NCBI RefSeq assembly: GCF_964355755.1
Contig: NC_092677.1
Span: 20,494,101-20,558,100 of the forward strand
Direction: 5' to 3'
Source: Antedon mediterranea
Lineage: Eukaryota; Echinodermata; Crinoidea; Comatulida; Antedonidae
DNA length: 64,000 nt
Part shown: positions 51,466 to 64,000 of the stretch, piece by piece
Position numbering within the stretch: the first letter of the stretch is position 1
How the letters are laid out: every line of letters starts with the position of its first letter
Made by a program: the position numbers and the translations under genes
Notes under the pieces: model-generated
Seen by the model: the letters and a program-made list of their open reading frames with translations, nothing else
Database searches by the model: none
Told to the model about the DNA's origin: nothing

Positions 51466-54255
51466 ATCGCATTTGGAGACGTTTTAGACAATTTTGTGAT
51501 TTTCGAAAAAACTTGTTTACATAAAAACACGAAAGTGCTAAGAATAGCTTCCAATCGCATTTGGAGACGTTTTAGACCCTTTTGTGCATTTCGATGAAAC
51601 TTGGTTACACAAAAACATCAAAGTGCTTAAAATCACATTAGAAACCGTTTTAGACCATTTTGAGCATTTCGTTAAAATTTTTCACAGAAAAACATCAAAG
51701 AGCAAAAAATAGCTTAATATCGTATTTAAAAACGTTTTAGACCATTTTGAGCATTTCGACAAAACTTTTTCACACAAAATATCAAAGTGTACAGAATAGC
51801 TTCAAATCGCATTTTGAGACGTTTTAACCCATTTTGAGCATTTCGATAAAATTTTACACACAAAAACATCAAAGTGCACAAAATAGCTTAATATGGTATT
51901 TAAAAACGTTTTAGACCATTTTGAGCAATTCAACAAAACTTTTTCTCACAAAACATCAAAGTGTACAGAATAGCTTCAAATCGCATTTGGAGACGTTTTA
52001 GACCATTTTGTGCATTTCGATGAAACTTGGTTACACAAAAACATCAAAGTGCTTAAAATCACATTTTGAGCATTTCGTTAAAACTTTTCACACAAAAACA
52101 TCAAAGTCCACAAAATAGCTTAATATCGTATTTAAAAACGTTTTAGACCATTTTGAGCATTTCGAAAAAACTTTTCCACACAAAACATCAAAGTTTACAA
52201 AATAGCTTCAAATCGCATTTGGAGACGTTTTAGACCATTTTGTGATTTTCGAAAAAACTTGTTAACATAAAAACACCAAAGTGCTCAGAATACCTTCAAA
52301 TCGCATTTGGAGACGTTTTAGACCCTTTTGTGCATTTCGATGAAACTTGGTTACACAAAAACATCAAAGTGCTTAAAATCACATTAGAAACCGTTTTAGA
52401 CCATTTTGAGCATTTCGTTAAAATTTGTCACAGAAAAACATCAAAGAGCAAAAAATATCTTAATATCGTATTTAAAAACGTTTTAGACCATTTTGAGCAT
52501 TTCGACAAAACTTTTTCACACAAAACATCAAAGTGTACAAAATAGCTTCAAATCGCATTTGGAGACGTTTTAACCCATTTTGAGCATTTCGATAAAATTT
52601 TACACACAAAAACATCAAAGTGCACAAAATAGCTTAATATGGTATTTAAAAACGTTTTAGACCATTTTGAGCATTTCAACAAAACTTTTTCTCACAAAAC
52701 ATCAAAGTGTACAGAATAGCTTCAAATCGCATTTGGAGACGTTTTAGACTTTTTTGTGCATTTCGATGAAACTTGGTTACACAAAAACATCAAAGTGCTT
52801 AAAATCACATTTTGAGCATTTCGTTAAAACTTTTCACACAAAAACATCAAAGTCCACAAAATAGCTTAATATCGTATTTAAAAACGTTTTAGACCATTTT
52901 GAGCATTTCGAAAAAACTTTTCCACACAAAACATCAAAGTTTACAAAATAGCTTCAAATCGCATTTGGAGACGTTTTAGACCATTTTGTGATTTTCGAAA
53001 AAACTTGATAACATAAAAACACCAAAGTGCTCAGAATACCTTCAAATCGTGTTTTGAGACGTTTTAGACCATTTTGTAATTTTCGAAAAAACTTGTTAAC
53101 ATAAAAACACCAAAGTGCTCAGAATACCTTCACATCGCATTTTGAGACGTTTTAGACCATTTTGTGATTTTCGAAAAAACTTGTTAACATAAAAACACCA
53201 AAGTGCTTAGAAAAGCTTGAAATCGCATTTGGAGACGTTTTAGACCATTTTGTGCATTTCGATGAAACTTGGTTACACAAAAACATCAAAGTGCTTAAAA
53301 TCACATTTTGAGCATTTCGTTAAAACTTTTCACACAAAAACATCAAAGAGTAAAAAATAGCTTAATATCGTATTTAAAAACGTTTTAGACCATTTTGAGC
53401 ATTTCGACAAAATTTTTTCACACAAAACATCAAAGTGTACAGAATAGCTTTAAATCGCATTTGGAGACGTTTTAGACCATTTTGTTCATTTCGATGAAAC
53501 AAAAACACAAAAACATCAAATTGCACAAAATGGCTTAATATGATATGGGAAAACGTTTTAGACCATTTTGAACATTTCGTTAAAAGTTTTCACACAAAAA
53601 CATCAAAGTCCACAAAATAGCTTAATATCGTATTTAAAAACGTTTTAGACCATTTTGAGCATTTCGAAAAAACTTTTTCACACAAAACATCAAAGTTTAC
53701 AAAATAGCTTCAAATCGCATTTGGAGACGTTATAGACCATTTTGTGATTTTCGAAAAAACTTGTTAACATAAAAACACCAAAGTGCTCAGAATACCTTCA
53801 AGTCGCATTTTGAGACGTTTTAGACCATTTTGTGATTTTCGAAAAAACTTGTTAACATAAAAACACCAAAGTGCTCAGAATCGTGTTTTGAGACGTTTTA
53901 GACCATTTTGTGATTTTCGAAAAAACTTGTTAACATAAAAACACCAAAGTGCTTAGAAAAGCTTCAAATCGCATTTGGAGACGTTTTAGACCATTTTGTT
54001 CATTTCGATGAAACTTGGTTACACAAAAACATCAAAGAGCACAAAAGATCTTAATATCGTATTTAAAAACGTTTTAGACCATTTTGAGCATTTCGAAAAA
54101 ACTTTTTCACACAAAACATCAAAGTGTACAAAATAGCTTCAAATCGCATTTGGAGACGTTTTAGACAATTTTGTGATTTTCGAAAAAACTTGTTTACATA
54201 AAAACACCAAAGTGCTTAGAAAAGCTTCAAATCGCATTTGGAGACGTTTTAAACC
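51466..54255 (+). repeat. 2.8-kb block repeated at 3335-bp offset
   Basis: The block matches 54801-57590 at a constant offset of 3335 bp. Shared rare marks are AAACACGAAAGTGC (51526 and 54861), GAGCAATTCAAC (51923 and 55258), AAAATTTGTCACAG (52423 and 55758) and the two-base change AGACTTTTTTGTGC (52746 and 56081). The intervening 54256-54800 is ordinary satellite not included in the repeated part. Confidence 0.85.
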
Positions 54256-55824
54256 ATTTTGTTCATTTCGATGAAACTTGGTTACACAAAAACATCAAAG
54301 AGCACAAAAGTATTTAAAAACGTTTTAGACCATTTTGAGCATTTCGACAAAACTTTTTCACACAAAACATCAAAGTGTACAGAATAGCTTCAAATCGCAT
54401 TTGGAGACGTTTTAACCCATTTTGAGCATTTCGATAAAATTTTACACACAAAAAACATCAAAGTGCACAAAATAGCTTAATATGGTATTTAAAAACGTTT
54501 TAGACCATTTTGAGCATTTCAACAAAACTTTTTCTCACAAAACATCAAAGTGTACAGAATAGCTTCAAATCGCATTTGGAGACGTTTTAGACCATTTTGT
54601 GCATTTCGATGAAACTTGGTTACACAAAAACATCAAAGTGCTTAAAATCACATTTTGAGCATTTCGTTAAAACTTTTCACACAAAAACATCAAAGTCCAC
54701 AAAATAGCTTAATATCGTATTTAAAAACGTTTTAGACCATTTTGAGCATTTCGAAAAAACTTTTCCACACAAAACATCAAAGTTTACAAAATAGCTTCAA
54801 ATCGCATTTGGAGACGTTTTAGACAATTTTGTGATTTTTGAAAAAACTTGTTTACATAAAAACACGAAAGTGCTAAGAATAGCTTCCAATCGCATTTGGA
54901 GACGTTTTAGACCCTTTTGTGCATTTCGATGAAACTTGGTTACACAAAAACATCAAAGTGCTTAAAATCACATTAGAAACCGTTTTAGACCATTTTGAGC
55001 ATTTCGTTAAAATTTTTCACAGAAAAACATCAAAGAGCAAAAAATAGCTTAATATCGTATTTAAAAACGTTTTAGACCATTTTGAGCATTTCAACAAAAC
55101 TTTTTCACACAAAATATCAAAGTGTACAGAATAGCTTCAAATCGCATTTTGAGACGTTTTAACCCATTTTGAGCATTTCGATAAAATTTTACACACAAAA
55201 ACATCAAAGTGCACAAAATAGCTTAATATGGTATTTAAAAACGTTTTAGACCATTTTGAGCAATTCAACAAAACTTTTTCTCACAAAACATCAAAGTGTA
55301 CAGAATAGCTTCAAATCGCATTTGGAGACGTTTTAGACCATTTTGTGCATTTCGATGAAACTTGGTTACACAAAAACATCAAAGTGCTTAAAATCACATT
55401 TTGAGCATTTCGTTAAAACTTTTCACACAAAAACATCAAAGTCCACAAAATAGCTTAATATCGTATTTAAAAACGTTTTAGACCATTTTGAGCATTTCGA
55501 AAAAACTTTTCCACACAAAACATCAAAGTTTACAAAATAGCTTCAAATCGCATTTGGAGACGTTTTAGACCATTTTGTGATTTTCGAAAAAACTTGTTAA
55601 CATAAAAACACCAAAGTGCTCAGAATACCTTCAAATCGCATTTGGAGACGTTTTAGACCCTTTTGTGCATTTCGATGAAACTTGGTTACACAAAAACATC
55701 AAAGTGCTTAAAATCACATTAGAAACCGTTTTAGACCATTTTGAGCATTTCGTTAAAATTTGTCACAGAAAAACATCAAAGAGCAAAAAATATCTTAATA
55801 TCGTATTTAAAAACGTTTTAGACC

Positions 55825-57590
55825 ATTTTGAGCATTTCGACAAAACTTTTTCACACAAAACATCAAAGTGTACAAAATAGCTTCAAATCGCATTTGGAGA
55901 CGTTTTAACCCATTTTGAGCATTTCGATAAAATTTTACACACAAAAACATCAAAGTGCACAAAATAGCTTAATATGGTATTTAAAAACGTTTTAGACCAT
56001 TTTGAGCATTTCAACAAAACTTTTTCTCACAAAACATCAAAGTGTACAGAATAGCTTCAAATCGCATTTGGAGACGTTTTAGACTTTTTTGTGCATTTCG
56101 ATGAAACTTGGTTACACAAAAACATCAAAGTGCTTAAAATCACATTTTGAGCATTTCGTTAAAACTTTTCACACAGAAACATCAAAGTCCACAAAATAGC
56201 TTAATATCGTATTTAAAAACGTTTTAGACCATTTTGAGCATTTCGAAAAAACTTTTCCACACAAAACATCAAAGTTTACAAAATAGCTTCAAATCGCATT
56301 TGGAGACGTTTTAGACCATTTTGTGATTTTCGAAAAAACTTGATAACATAAAAACACCAAAGTGCTCAGAATACCTTCAAATCGTGTTTTGAGACGTTTT
56401 AGACCATTTTGTAATTTTCGAAAAAACTTGTTAACATAAAAACACCAAAGTGCTCAGAATACCTTCACATCGCATTTTGAGACGTTTTAGACCATTTTGT
56501 GATTTTCGAAAAAACTTGTTAACATAAAAACACCAAAGTGCTTAGAAAAGCTTGAAATCGCATTTGGAGACGTTTTAGACCATTTTGTGCATTTCGATGA
56601 AACTTGGTTACACAAAAACATCAAAGTGCTTAAAATCACATTTTGAGCATTTCGTTAAAACTTTTCACACAAAAACATCAAAGAGTAAAAAATAGCTTAA
56701 TATCGTATTTAAAAACGTTTTAGACCATTTTGAGCATTTCGACAAAATTTTTTCACACAAAACATCAAAGTGTACAGAATAGCTTTAAATCGCATTTGGA
56801 GACGTTTTAGACCATTTTGTTCATTTCGATGAAACAAAAACACAAAAACATCAAATTGCACAAAATGGCTTAATATGATATGGGAAAACGTTTTAGACCA
56901 TTTTGAACATTTCGTTAAAAGTTTTCACACAAAAACATCAAAGTCCACAAAATAGCTTAATATCGTATTTAAAAACGTTTTAGACCATTTTGAGCATTTC
57001 GAAAAAACTTTTTCACACAAAACATCAAAGTTTACAAAATAGCTTCAAATCGCATTTGGAGACGTTATAGACCATTTTGTGATTTTCGAAAAAACTTGTT
57101 AACATAAAAACACCAAAGTGCTCAAAATACCTTCAAATCGCATTTTGAGACGTTTTAGACCATTTTGTGATTTTCGAAAAAACTTGTTAACATAAAAACA
57201 CCAAAGTGCTCAGAATCGTGTTTTGAGACGTTTTAGACCATTTTGTGATTTTCGAAAAAACTTGTTAACATAAAAACACCAAAGTGCTTAGAAAAGCTTC
57301 AAATCGCATTTGGAGACGTTTTAGACCATTTTGTTCATTTCGATGAAACTTGGTTACACAAAAACATCAAAGAGCACAAAAGATCTTAATATCGTATTTA
57401 AAAACGTTTTAGACCATTTTGAGCATTTCGAAAAAACTTTTTCACACAAAACATCAAAGTGTACAAAATAGCTTCAAATCGCATTTGGAGACGTTTTAGA
57501 CAATTTTGTGATTTTCGAAAAAACTTGATTACATAAAAACACCAAAGTGCTTAGAAAAGCTTCAAATCGCATTTGGAGACGTTTTAAACC
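55825..57590 (+). repeat. 1766-bp tandem duplication, copy 1
   Basis: The block is followed directly by its copy at 57591-59356. Shared private marks are AGACTTTTTTGTGC (56081 and 57847), GTGCTCAAAATACC (57118 and 58884), GCTCAGAATCGTG (57208 and 58974) and AACTTGATTACAT (57524 and 59290). It overlaps the end of the 3335-bp-offset block, so the events are nested: the 3.3-kb copying came first and this 1.77-kb duplication afterwards. Confidence 0.88.
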
Positions 57591-59356
57591 ATTTTGAGCA
57601 TTTCGACAAAACTTTTTCACACAAAACATCAAAGTGTACAAAATAGCTTCAAATCGCATTTGGAGACGTTTTAACCCATTTTGAGCATTTCGATAAAATT
57701 TTACACACAAAAACATCAAAGTGCACAAAATAGCTTAATATGGTATTTAAAAACGTTTTAGACCATTTTGAGCATTTCAACAAAACTTTTTCTCACAAAA
57801 CATCAAAGTGTACAGAATAGCTTCAAATCGCATTTGGAGACGTTTTAGACTTTTTTGTGCATTTCGATGAAACTTGGTTACACAAAAACATCAAAGTGCT
57901 TAAAATCACATTTTGAGCATTTCGTTAAAACTTTTCACACAAAAACATCAAAGTCCACAAAATAGCTTAATATCGTATTTAAAAACGTTTTAGACCATTT
58001 TGAGCATTTCGAAAAAACTTTTCCACACAAAACATCAAAGTTTACAAAATAGCTTCAAATCGCATTTGGAGACGTTTTAGACCATTTTGTGATTTTCGAA
58101 AAAACTTGATAACATAAAAACACCAAAGTGCTCAGAATACCTTCAAATCGTGTTTTGAGACGTTTTAGACCATTTTGTAATTTTCGAAAAAACTTGTTAA
58201 CATAAAAACACCAAAGTGCTCAGAATACCTTCACATCGCATTTTGAGACGTTTTAGACCATTTTGTGATTTTCGAAAAAACTTGTTAACATAAAAACACC
58301 AAAGTGCTTAGAAAAGCTTGAAATCGCATTTGGAGACGTTTTAGACCATTTTGTGCATTTCGATGAAACTTGGTTACACAAAAACATCAAAGTTCTTAAA
58401 ATCACATTTTGAGCATTTCGTTAAAACTTTTCACACAAAAACATCAAAGAGTAAAAAATAGCTTAATATCGTATTTAAAAACGTTTTAGACCATTTTGAG
58501 CATTTCGACAAAATTTTTTCACACAAAACATCAAAGTGTACAGAATAGCTTTAAATCGCATTTGGAGACGTTTTAGACCATTTTGTTCATTTCGATGAAA
58601 CAAAAACACAAAAACATCAAATTGCACAAAATGGCTTAATATGATATGGGAAAACGTTTTAGACCATTTTGAACATTTCGTTAAAAGTTTTCACACAAAA
58701 ACATCAAAGTCCACAAAATAGCTTAATATCGTATTTAAAAACGTTTTAGACCATTTTGAGCATTTCGAAAAAACTTTTTCACACAAAACATCAAAGTTTA
58801 CAAAATAGCTTCAAATCGCATTTGGAGACGTTATAGACCATTTTGTGATTTTCGAAAAAACTTGTTAACATAAAAACACCAAAGTGCTCAAAATACCTTC
58901 AAATCGCATTTTGAGACGTTTTAGACCATTTTGTGATTTTCGAAAAAACTTGTTAACATAAAAACACCAAAGTGCTCAGAATCGTGTTTTGAGACGTTTT
59001 AGACCATTTTGTGATTTTCGAAAAAACTTGTTAACATAAAAACACCAAAGTGCTTAGAAAAGCTTCAAATCGCATTTGGAGACGTTTTAGACCATTTTGT
59101 TCATTTCGATGAAACTTGGTTACACAAAAACATCAAAGAGCACAAAAGATCTTAATATCGTATTTAAAAACGTTTTAGACCATTTTGAGCATTTCGAAAA
59201 AACTTTTTCACACAAAACATCAAAGTGTACAAAATAGCTTCAAATCGCATTTGGAGACGTTTTAGACAATTTTGTGATTTTCGAAAAAACTTGATTACAT
59301 AAAAACACCAAAGTGCTTAGAAAAGCTTCAAATCGCATTTGGAGACGTTTTAAACC
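57591..59356 (+). repeat. 1766-bp tandem duplication, copy 2
   Basis: This is a near-identical second copy of about 20 monomers. The crossover falls within a monomer at the GTTTTAAACCATTTTG text, where copy 1 continues with AGCATTTCGAC and copy 2 with TTCATTTCG. Confidence 0.88.
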
Positions 59357-59408
59357 ATTTTGTTCATTTCGATGAAACTTGGTTACACAAAAACATCAAA
59401 GAGCACAA

Positions 59409-62400
59409 AAGTATTTAAAAACGTTTTAGACCATTTTGAGCATTTCGACAAAACTTTTTCACACAAAACATCAAAGTGTACAGAATAGCTTCAAATCGCA
59501 TTTGGAGACGTTTTAACCCATTTTGAGCATTTCGATAAAATTTTACACACAAAAACATCAAAGTGCACAAAATAGCTTAATATGGTATTTAAAAACGTTT
59601 TAGACCATTTTGAGCATTTCAACAAAACTTTTTCTCATAAAACATCAAAGTGTACAGAATAGCTTCAAATCGCATTTGGAGACGTTTTAGACCATTTTGT
59701 GCATTTCGATGAAACTTGGTTACACAAAAACATCAAAGTGCTTAAAATCACATTTTGAGCATTTCGTTAAAACTTTTCACACAAAAACATCAAAGTCCAC
59801 AAAATAGCTTAATATCGTATTTAAAAACGTTTTAGACCATTTTGAGCATTTCGAAAAAACTTTTCCACACAAAACATCAAAGTTTACAAAATAGCTTCAA
59901 ATCGCATTTGGAGACGTTTTAGACCATTTTGTGATTTTCGAAAAAACTTGTTAACATAAAAACACCAAAGTGCTCAGAATACCTTCAAATCGTGTTTTGA
60001 GACGTTTTAGACCATTTTGTAATTTTCGAAAAAACTTGTTAACATAAAAACACCAAAGTGCTCAGAATACCTTCACATCGCATTTTGAGACGTTTTAGAC
60101 CATTTTGTGATTTTCGAAAAAACTTGTTAACATAAAAACACCAAAGTGCTTAGAAAAGCTTGAAATCGCATTTGGAGACGTTTTAGACCATTTTGTGCAT
60201 TTCGATGAAACTTGGTTAAAGTGCTTAAAATCACATTTTGAGCATTTCGTTAAAACTTTTCACACAAAAACATCAAAGAGTAAAAAATAGCTTAATATCG
60301 TATTTAAAAACGTTTTAGGCCATTTTGAGCATTTCGACAAAATTTTTTCACACAAAACATCAAAGTGTACAGAATAGCTTTAAATCGCATTTGGAGACGT
60401 TTTAGACCATTTTGTTCATTTCGATGAAACAAAAACACAAAAACATCAAATTGCACAAAATGGCTTAATATGATATGGGAAAACGTTTTAGACCATTTTG
60501 AACATTTCGTTAAAAGTTTTCACAAAAAAACATCAAAGTCCACAAAATAGCTTAATATTGTATTTAAAAACGTTTTAGACCATTTTGAGCATTTCGAAAA
60601 AACTTTTTCACACAAAACATCAAAGTTTACAAAATAGCTTCAAATCGCATTTGGAGACGTTTTAGACCATTTTGTGATTTTCGAAAAAACTTGTTAACAT
60701 AAAAACACCAAAGTGCTCAGAATACCTTCAAATCGCATTTTGAGACGTTTTAGACCATTTTGTGATTTTCGAAAAAACTTGTTAACATAAAAACACCAGA
60801 GTGCTCAGAATACCTTCAAATCGTGTTTTGAGACGTTTTAGACCATTTTGTGATTTTGGAAAAACTTGTTAACATAAAAACACCAAAGTGCTCAGAATAC
60901 CTTCAAATCGCATTTGGAGACGTTTTAGACCATTTTGTGATTTTCGAAAAAACTTGTTAACATAAAAACACCAAAGTGCTCAGAAAAGCTTCAAATCGCA
61001 ATTGGAGACGTTTTAAACCATTTTGTTCATTTCGATGAAACTTGGTTACACAAAAACATCAAATTGCACAAAATGGCTTAATATGGTATGGGAAAACGTT
61101 TTAGACCATTTCGAACATTTCGAGAAAACTTTTTCACACAAAACTTCAAAGTGTACAGAATAGCTTCAAATCGCATTAGAAACCGTTTTAGACCATTTTG
61201 AGCATTTCGAAAAAACTTTTTCACACAAAACATCAAAGTTTACAAAATAGCTTCAAATCGCATTTGGAGACGTTTTAGACCATTTTGTGATTTTCGAAAA
61301 AACTTGTTAACATAAAAACACCAAAGTGCTCAGAATACCTTCAAATCGCATTTTGAGACGTTTTAGACCATTTTGTGATTTTCGAAAAAACTTGTTAACA
61401 TAAAAATACCAAAGTGCTCAGAATACCTTCAAATCGTGTTTTGAGACGTTTTAGACCATTTTGTGATTTTCGAAAAAACTTGTTAACATAAAAACACCAA
61501 AGTGCTCAGAATACCTTCAAATCGCATTTGGAGACGTTTTAGACCATTTTGTGATTTTCGAAAAAACTTGTTAACATAAAAACACCAAAGTGCTCAGAAA
61601 AGCTTCAAATCGCATTTGGAGACGTTTTAAACCATTTTGTTCATTTCGATGAAACTTGGTTACACAAAAACATCAAAGAGCACAAAAGTATTTAAAAACC
61701 TTTTAGACCATTTTGAGCATTCCGACAAAACTTTTTCACACAAAACATCAAAGTGTACAGAATAGCTTTAAATCGCATTTGGAGACGTTTTAGACCATTT
61801 TGTAGTTTTCGAAAAAACTTGTTAACATAAAAACACAAAAGAGCTTCAAATCGCATTTGGAGACGTTTTAGACCCTTTTGTGCATTTCGATTAAACTTGG
61901 TTACACAAAAACATCAAAGTGCTTAAAATCACATTAGAAACCGTTTTAGACCATTTTGAGCATTTCGTTAAAACTTTTCACACAAAAACATCAAAGTCCA
62001 CAAAATAGCTTAATATCGTATTTAAAAACGTTTTAGACAATTTTGAGCATTTCGAAAAAACTTTTTCACACAAAACATCAAAGTTTACAAAATAGCTTCA
62101 AATCGCATTTGGAGACGTTTTAGACCATTTTGTGATTTTCGAAAAAACTTGTTAACATAAAAACACCAAAGTGCTCAGAATACCTTCAAATCGCATTTTG
62201 AGACGTGTTAGACCATTTTGTGATTTTCGAAAAAACAACATAAAAACACCAAAGTGCTCAGAATACCTTCAAATTGCATTTGGAGACGTTTTAGACCATT
62301 TTGTGATTTTGGAAAAAACTTGTTAACATAAAAACACCAAAGTGCTCAGAATACCTTCAAATCGTATTTTGAGACGTTTTAGACAATTTTGTGATTTTCG

Positions 62401-64000
62401 AAAAAACTTGTTAACATAAAAACACCAAAGTCCTTAGAAAAGCTTCAAATCGCATTTGGAGACGTTTTAGACCATTTTGTGCATTTCGATGAAACTTGGT
62501 TACACAAAAACATCAAAGTGTACAGAATAGCTTCAAATCGCATTAGAAACCGTTTTAGACCATTTTGAGCATTTCGAAAAAACTTTTTCACACAAAACAT
62601 CAAAGTGTACAAAATAGCTTCAAATCGCATTTGGAGACGTTTTAGACAATTTTGTGATTTTCGAAAAAACTTGTTTACATAAAAACACCAAAGTGCTAAG
62701 AATAGCTTCCAATCGCATTTGGAGACGTTTTAGACCCTTTTGTGCATTTCGATGAAACTTGGTTACACAAAAACATCAAAGTGCTTAAAATCACATTAGA
62801 AACCGTTTTAGACCATTTTGAGCATTTCGTTAAAATTTTTCACAGAAAAACATCAAAGAGCAAAAAATAGCTTAATATCGTATTTAAAAACGTTTTAGAC
62901 CATTTTGAGCATTTCGACAAAACTTTTTCACACAAAACATCAAAGTGTACAGAATAGCTTAATATCGCATTTGGAGACGTTTTAACCCATTTTGAGCATT
63001 TCGATACAATTTTACACACAAAAACATCAAAGTGCACAAAATAGCTTAATATGGTATTTAAAAACGTTTTAGAACATTTTGAGCATTTCAACAAAACTTT
63101 TTCTCACAAAACATCAAAGTGTACAGAATAGCTTCAAATCGCATTTGGAGACGTTTTAGACCATTTTGTGCATTTCGATGAAACTTGGTTACACAAAAAC
63201 ATCAAAGTGCTTAAAATCACATTTTGAGCATTTCGTTAAAACTTTTCACACAAAAACATCAAAGAGTAAAAAATAGCTTAATATCGTATTTAAAAACGTT
63301 TTAGACCATTTTGAGCATTTCGACAAAATTTTTTCACACAAAACATCAAAGTGTACAGAATAGCTTTAAATCGCATTTGGAGACGTTTTAGACCATTTTG
63401 TTAATTTCGATGAAACAAAAACACAAAAACATCAAATTGTACAAAATGGCTTAATATGATATGGGAAAACGTTTTAGACCATTTTGAACATTTCGTTAAA
63501 AGTTTTCACACAAAAACATCAAAGTCCACAAAATAGCTTAATATCGTATTTAAAAACGTTTTAGACCATTTTGAGCATTTCGAAAAAACTTTTTCACACA
63601 AAACATCAAAGTTTACAAAATAGCTTCAAATCGCATTTGGAGACGTTTTAGACCATTTTGTGATTTTCGAAAAAACTTGTTAACATAAAAACACCAAAGT
63701 GCTCAGAATACCTTCAAATCGCATTTTGAGACGTTTTAGACCATTTTGTGATTTTCGAAAAAACTTGTTAACATAAAAACACCAAAGTGCTCAGAATACC
63801 TTCAAATCGTGTTTTGAGACGTTTTAGACCATTTTGTGATTTTCGAAAAAACTTGTTAACATAAAAACACCAAAGTGCTCAGAATACCTTCAAATCGAAT
63901 TTTGAGACGTTTTAGACCATTTTGTGATTTTCGAAAAAACTTGTTAACATAAAAACACCAAAGTGCTCAGAATACCTTCAAATCGTGTTTTGAGACGTTT
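59409..64000 (+). repeat. Long-range copy of 2496-8030 lacking the DNA transposon
   Basis: The offset to the left-end block is 56913 bp before the transposon site and 55969-55970 bp after it. The difference of 944 equals the 940-bp element plus one TTAA. Landmarks checked are GTGTACAG (2563 and 59476), TGATATGGG (4502 and 60471; 7487 and 63457) and TCGCAATTGGAG (5027 and 60997). The empty site is at 60216-60219 within CTTGGTTAAAGTGC. The copy continues past the right edge of the window. Confidence 0.85.

Larger units (their letters stand above)
34607..64000 (+). repeat. 88-bp satellite array, segment 3
   Basis: About 29.4 kb of continuous satellite to the right edge of the window, where it is cut within a monomer start (GAGACGTTT). 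It holds the 702-bp, 3308-bp and 1766-bp tandem block duplications described separately. The final 4.6 kb (59409-64000) is a copy of 2496-8030 without the DNA transposon. No gene, structural RNA or foreign insertion is seen. Confidence 0.97.

Noticed and set aside
1-64000. CRISPR-like array
   Set aside because: The repeats are contiguous 88-bp monomers that diverge along their whole length, with no constant short repeat alternating with unique spacers and no cas genes; this is a eukaryotic satellite.
1-64000. A new multi-gene biological system
   Set aside because: Apart from one LINE RT fragment there is no credible protein-coding gene, so there is no operon, defence or biosynthetic system to describe here.

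Overview
The window is almost entirely one AT-rich tandem satellite. About 61.7 kb of the 64 kb is built from diverged monomers of roughly 88 bp (87-88 bp when full length, about 32% G+C in the monomer I counted), all in the same orientation, in the order of 700 copies. The array runs off both ends of the window. I see no host protein-coding gene, rRNA gene, functional tRNA gene or CRISPR array. The many short open frames inside the array are chance readings of the repeat.

The monomers fall into three main classes. Class A carries GTGATTTTCGAAAA then TTAACATAAAAACACC. Class B carries TTTCGATGAAACTTGG. Class C carries GAGCATTTCG followed by a variable AAAACTTTTTCACACA segment. The classes are strung into higher-order blocks marked by private deletions and substitutions, and the blocks are duplicated over several scales: tandem copies of 702, 1437, 1766 and 3308 bp, a partial copy at 3335 bp, approximate periods near 4.01 kb, and non-adjacent copies at about 8.0, 12.2 and 56 kb. 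This is the pattern expected from repeated unequal exchange, so the array looks young and fluid rather than made of one regular higher-order unit.

Only two places break the array. At 3308-4247 is a 940-bp non-autonomous DNA element with perfect 13-bp terminal inverted repeats (CACTTTGACTGCC) and flanking TTAA, the signature of the piggyBac superfamily. It contains a long internal inverted repeat, whose loop holds tRNA-like pol III A and B boxes on the minus strand, probably a nested tRNA-derived SINE. At 33310-34602 is a 5'-truncated non-LTR retrotransposon on the minus strand. It keeps an uninterrupted 383-residue C-terminal part of a reverse transcriptase (FADD catalytic motif), a short 3' UTR and a (TCAAG)n-type microsatellite tail, flanked by ACAA on both sides.

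The organism is a eukaryote, most likely an animal: the reverse transcriptase resembles the L2/CR1/Rex1 group of the Jockey superfamily, and piggyBac-type and tRNA-SINE sequences fit the same picture. An aquatic invertebrate is a reasonable guess, but the sequence does not fix the phylum. Array size, A+T richness and higher-order structure make a centromeric or pericentromeric location plausible but unproven. I found no previously undescribed gene system. What may be new is the satellite family itself, its mosaic higher-order structure, and the TTAA element with its empty-site paralogue in the same array.
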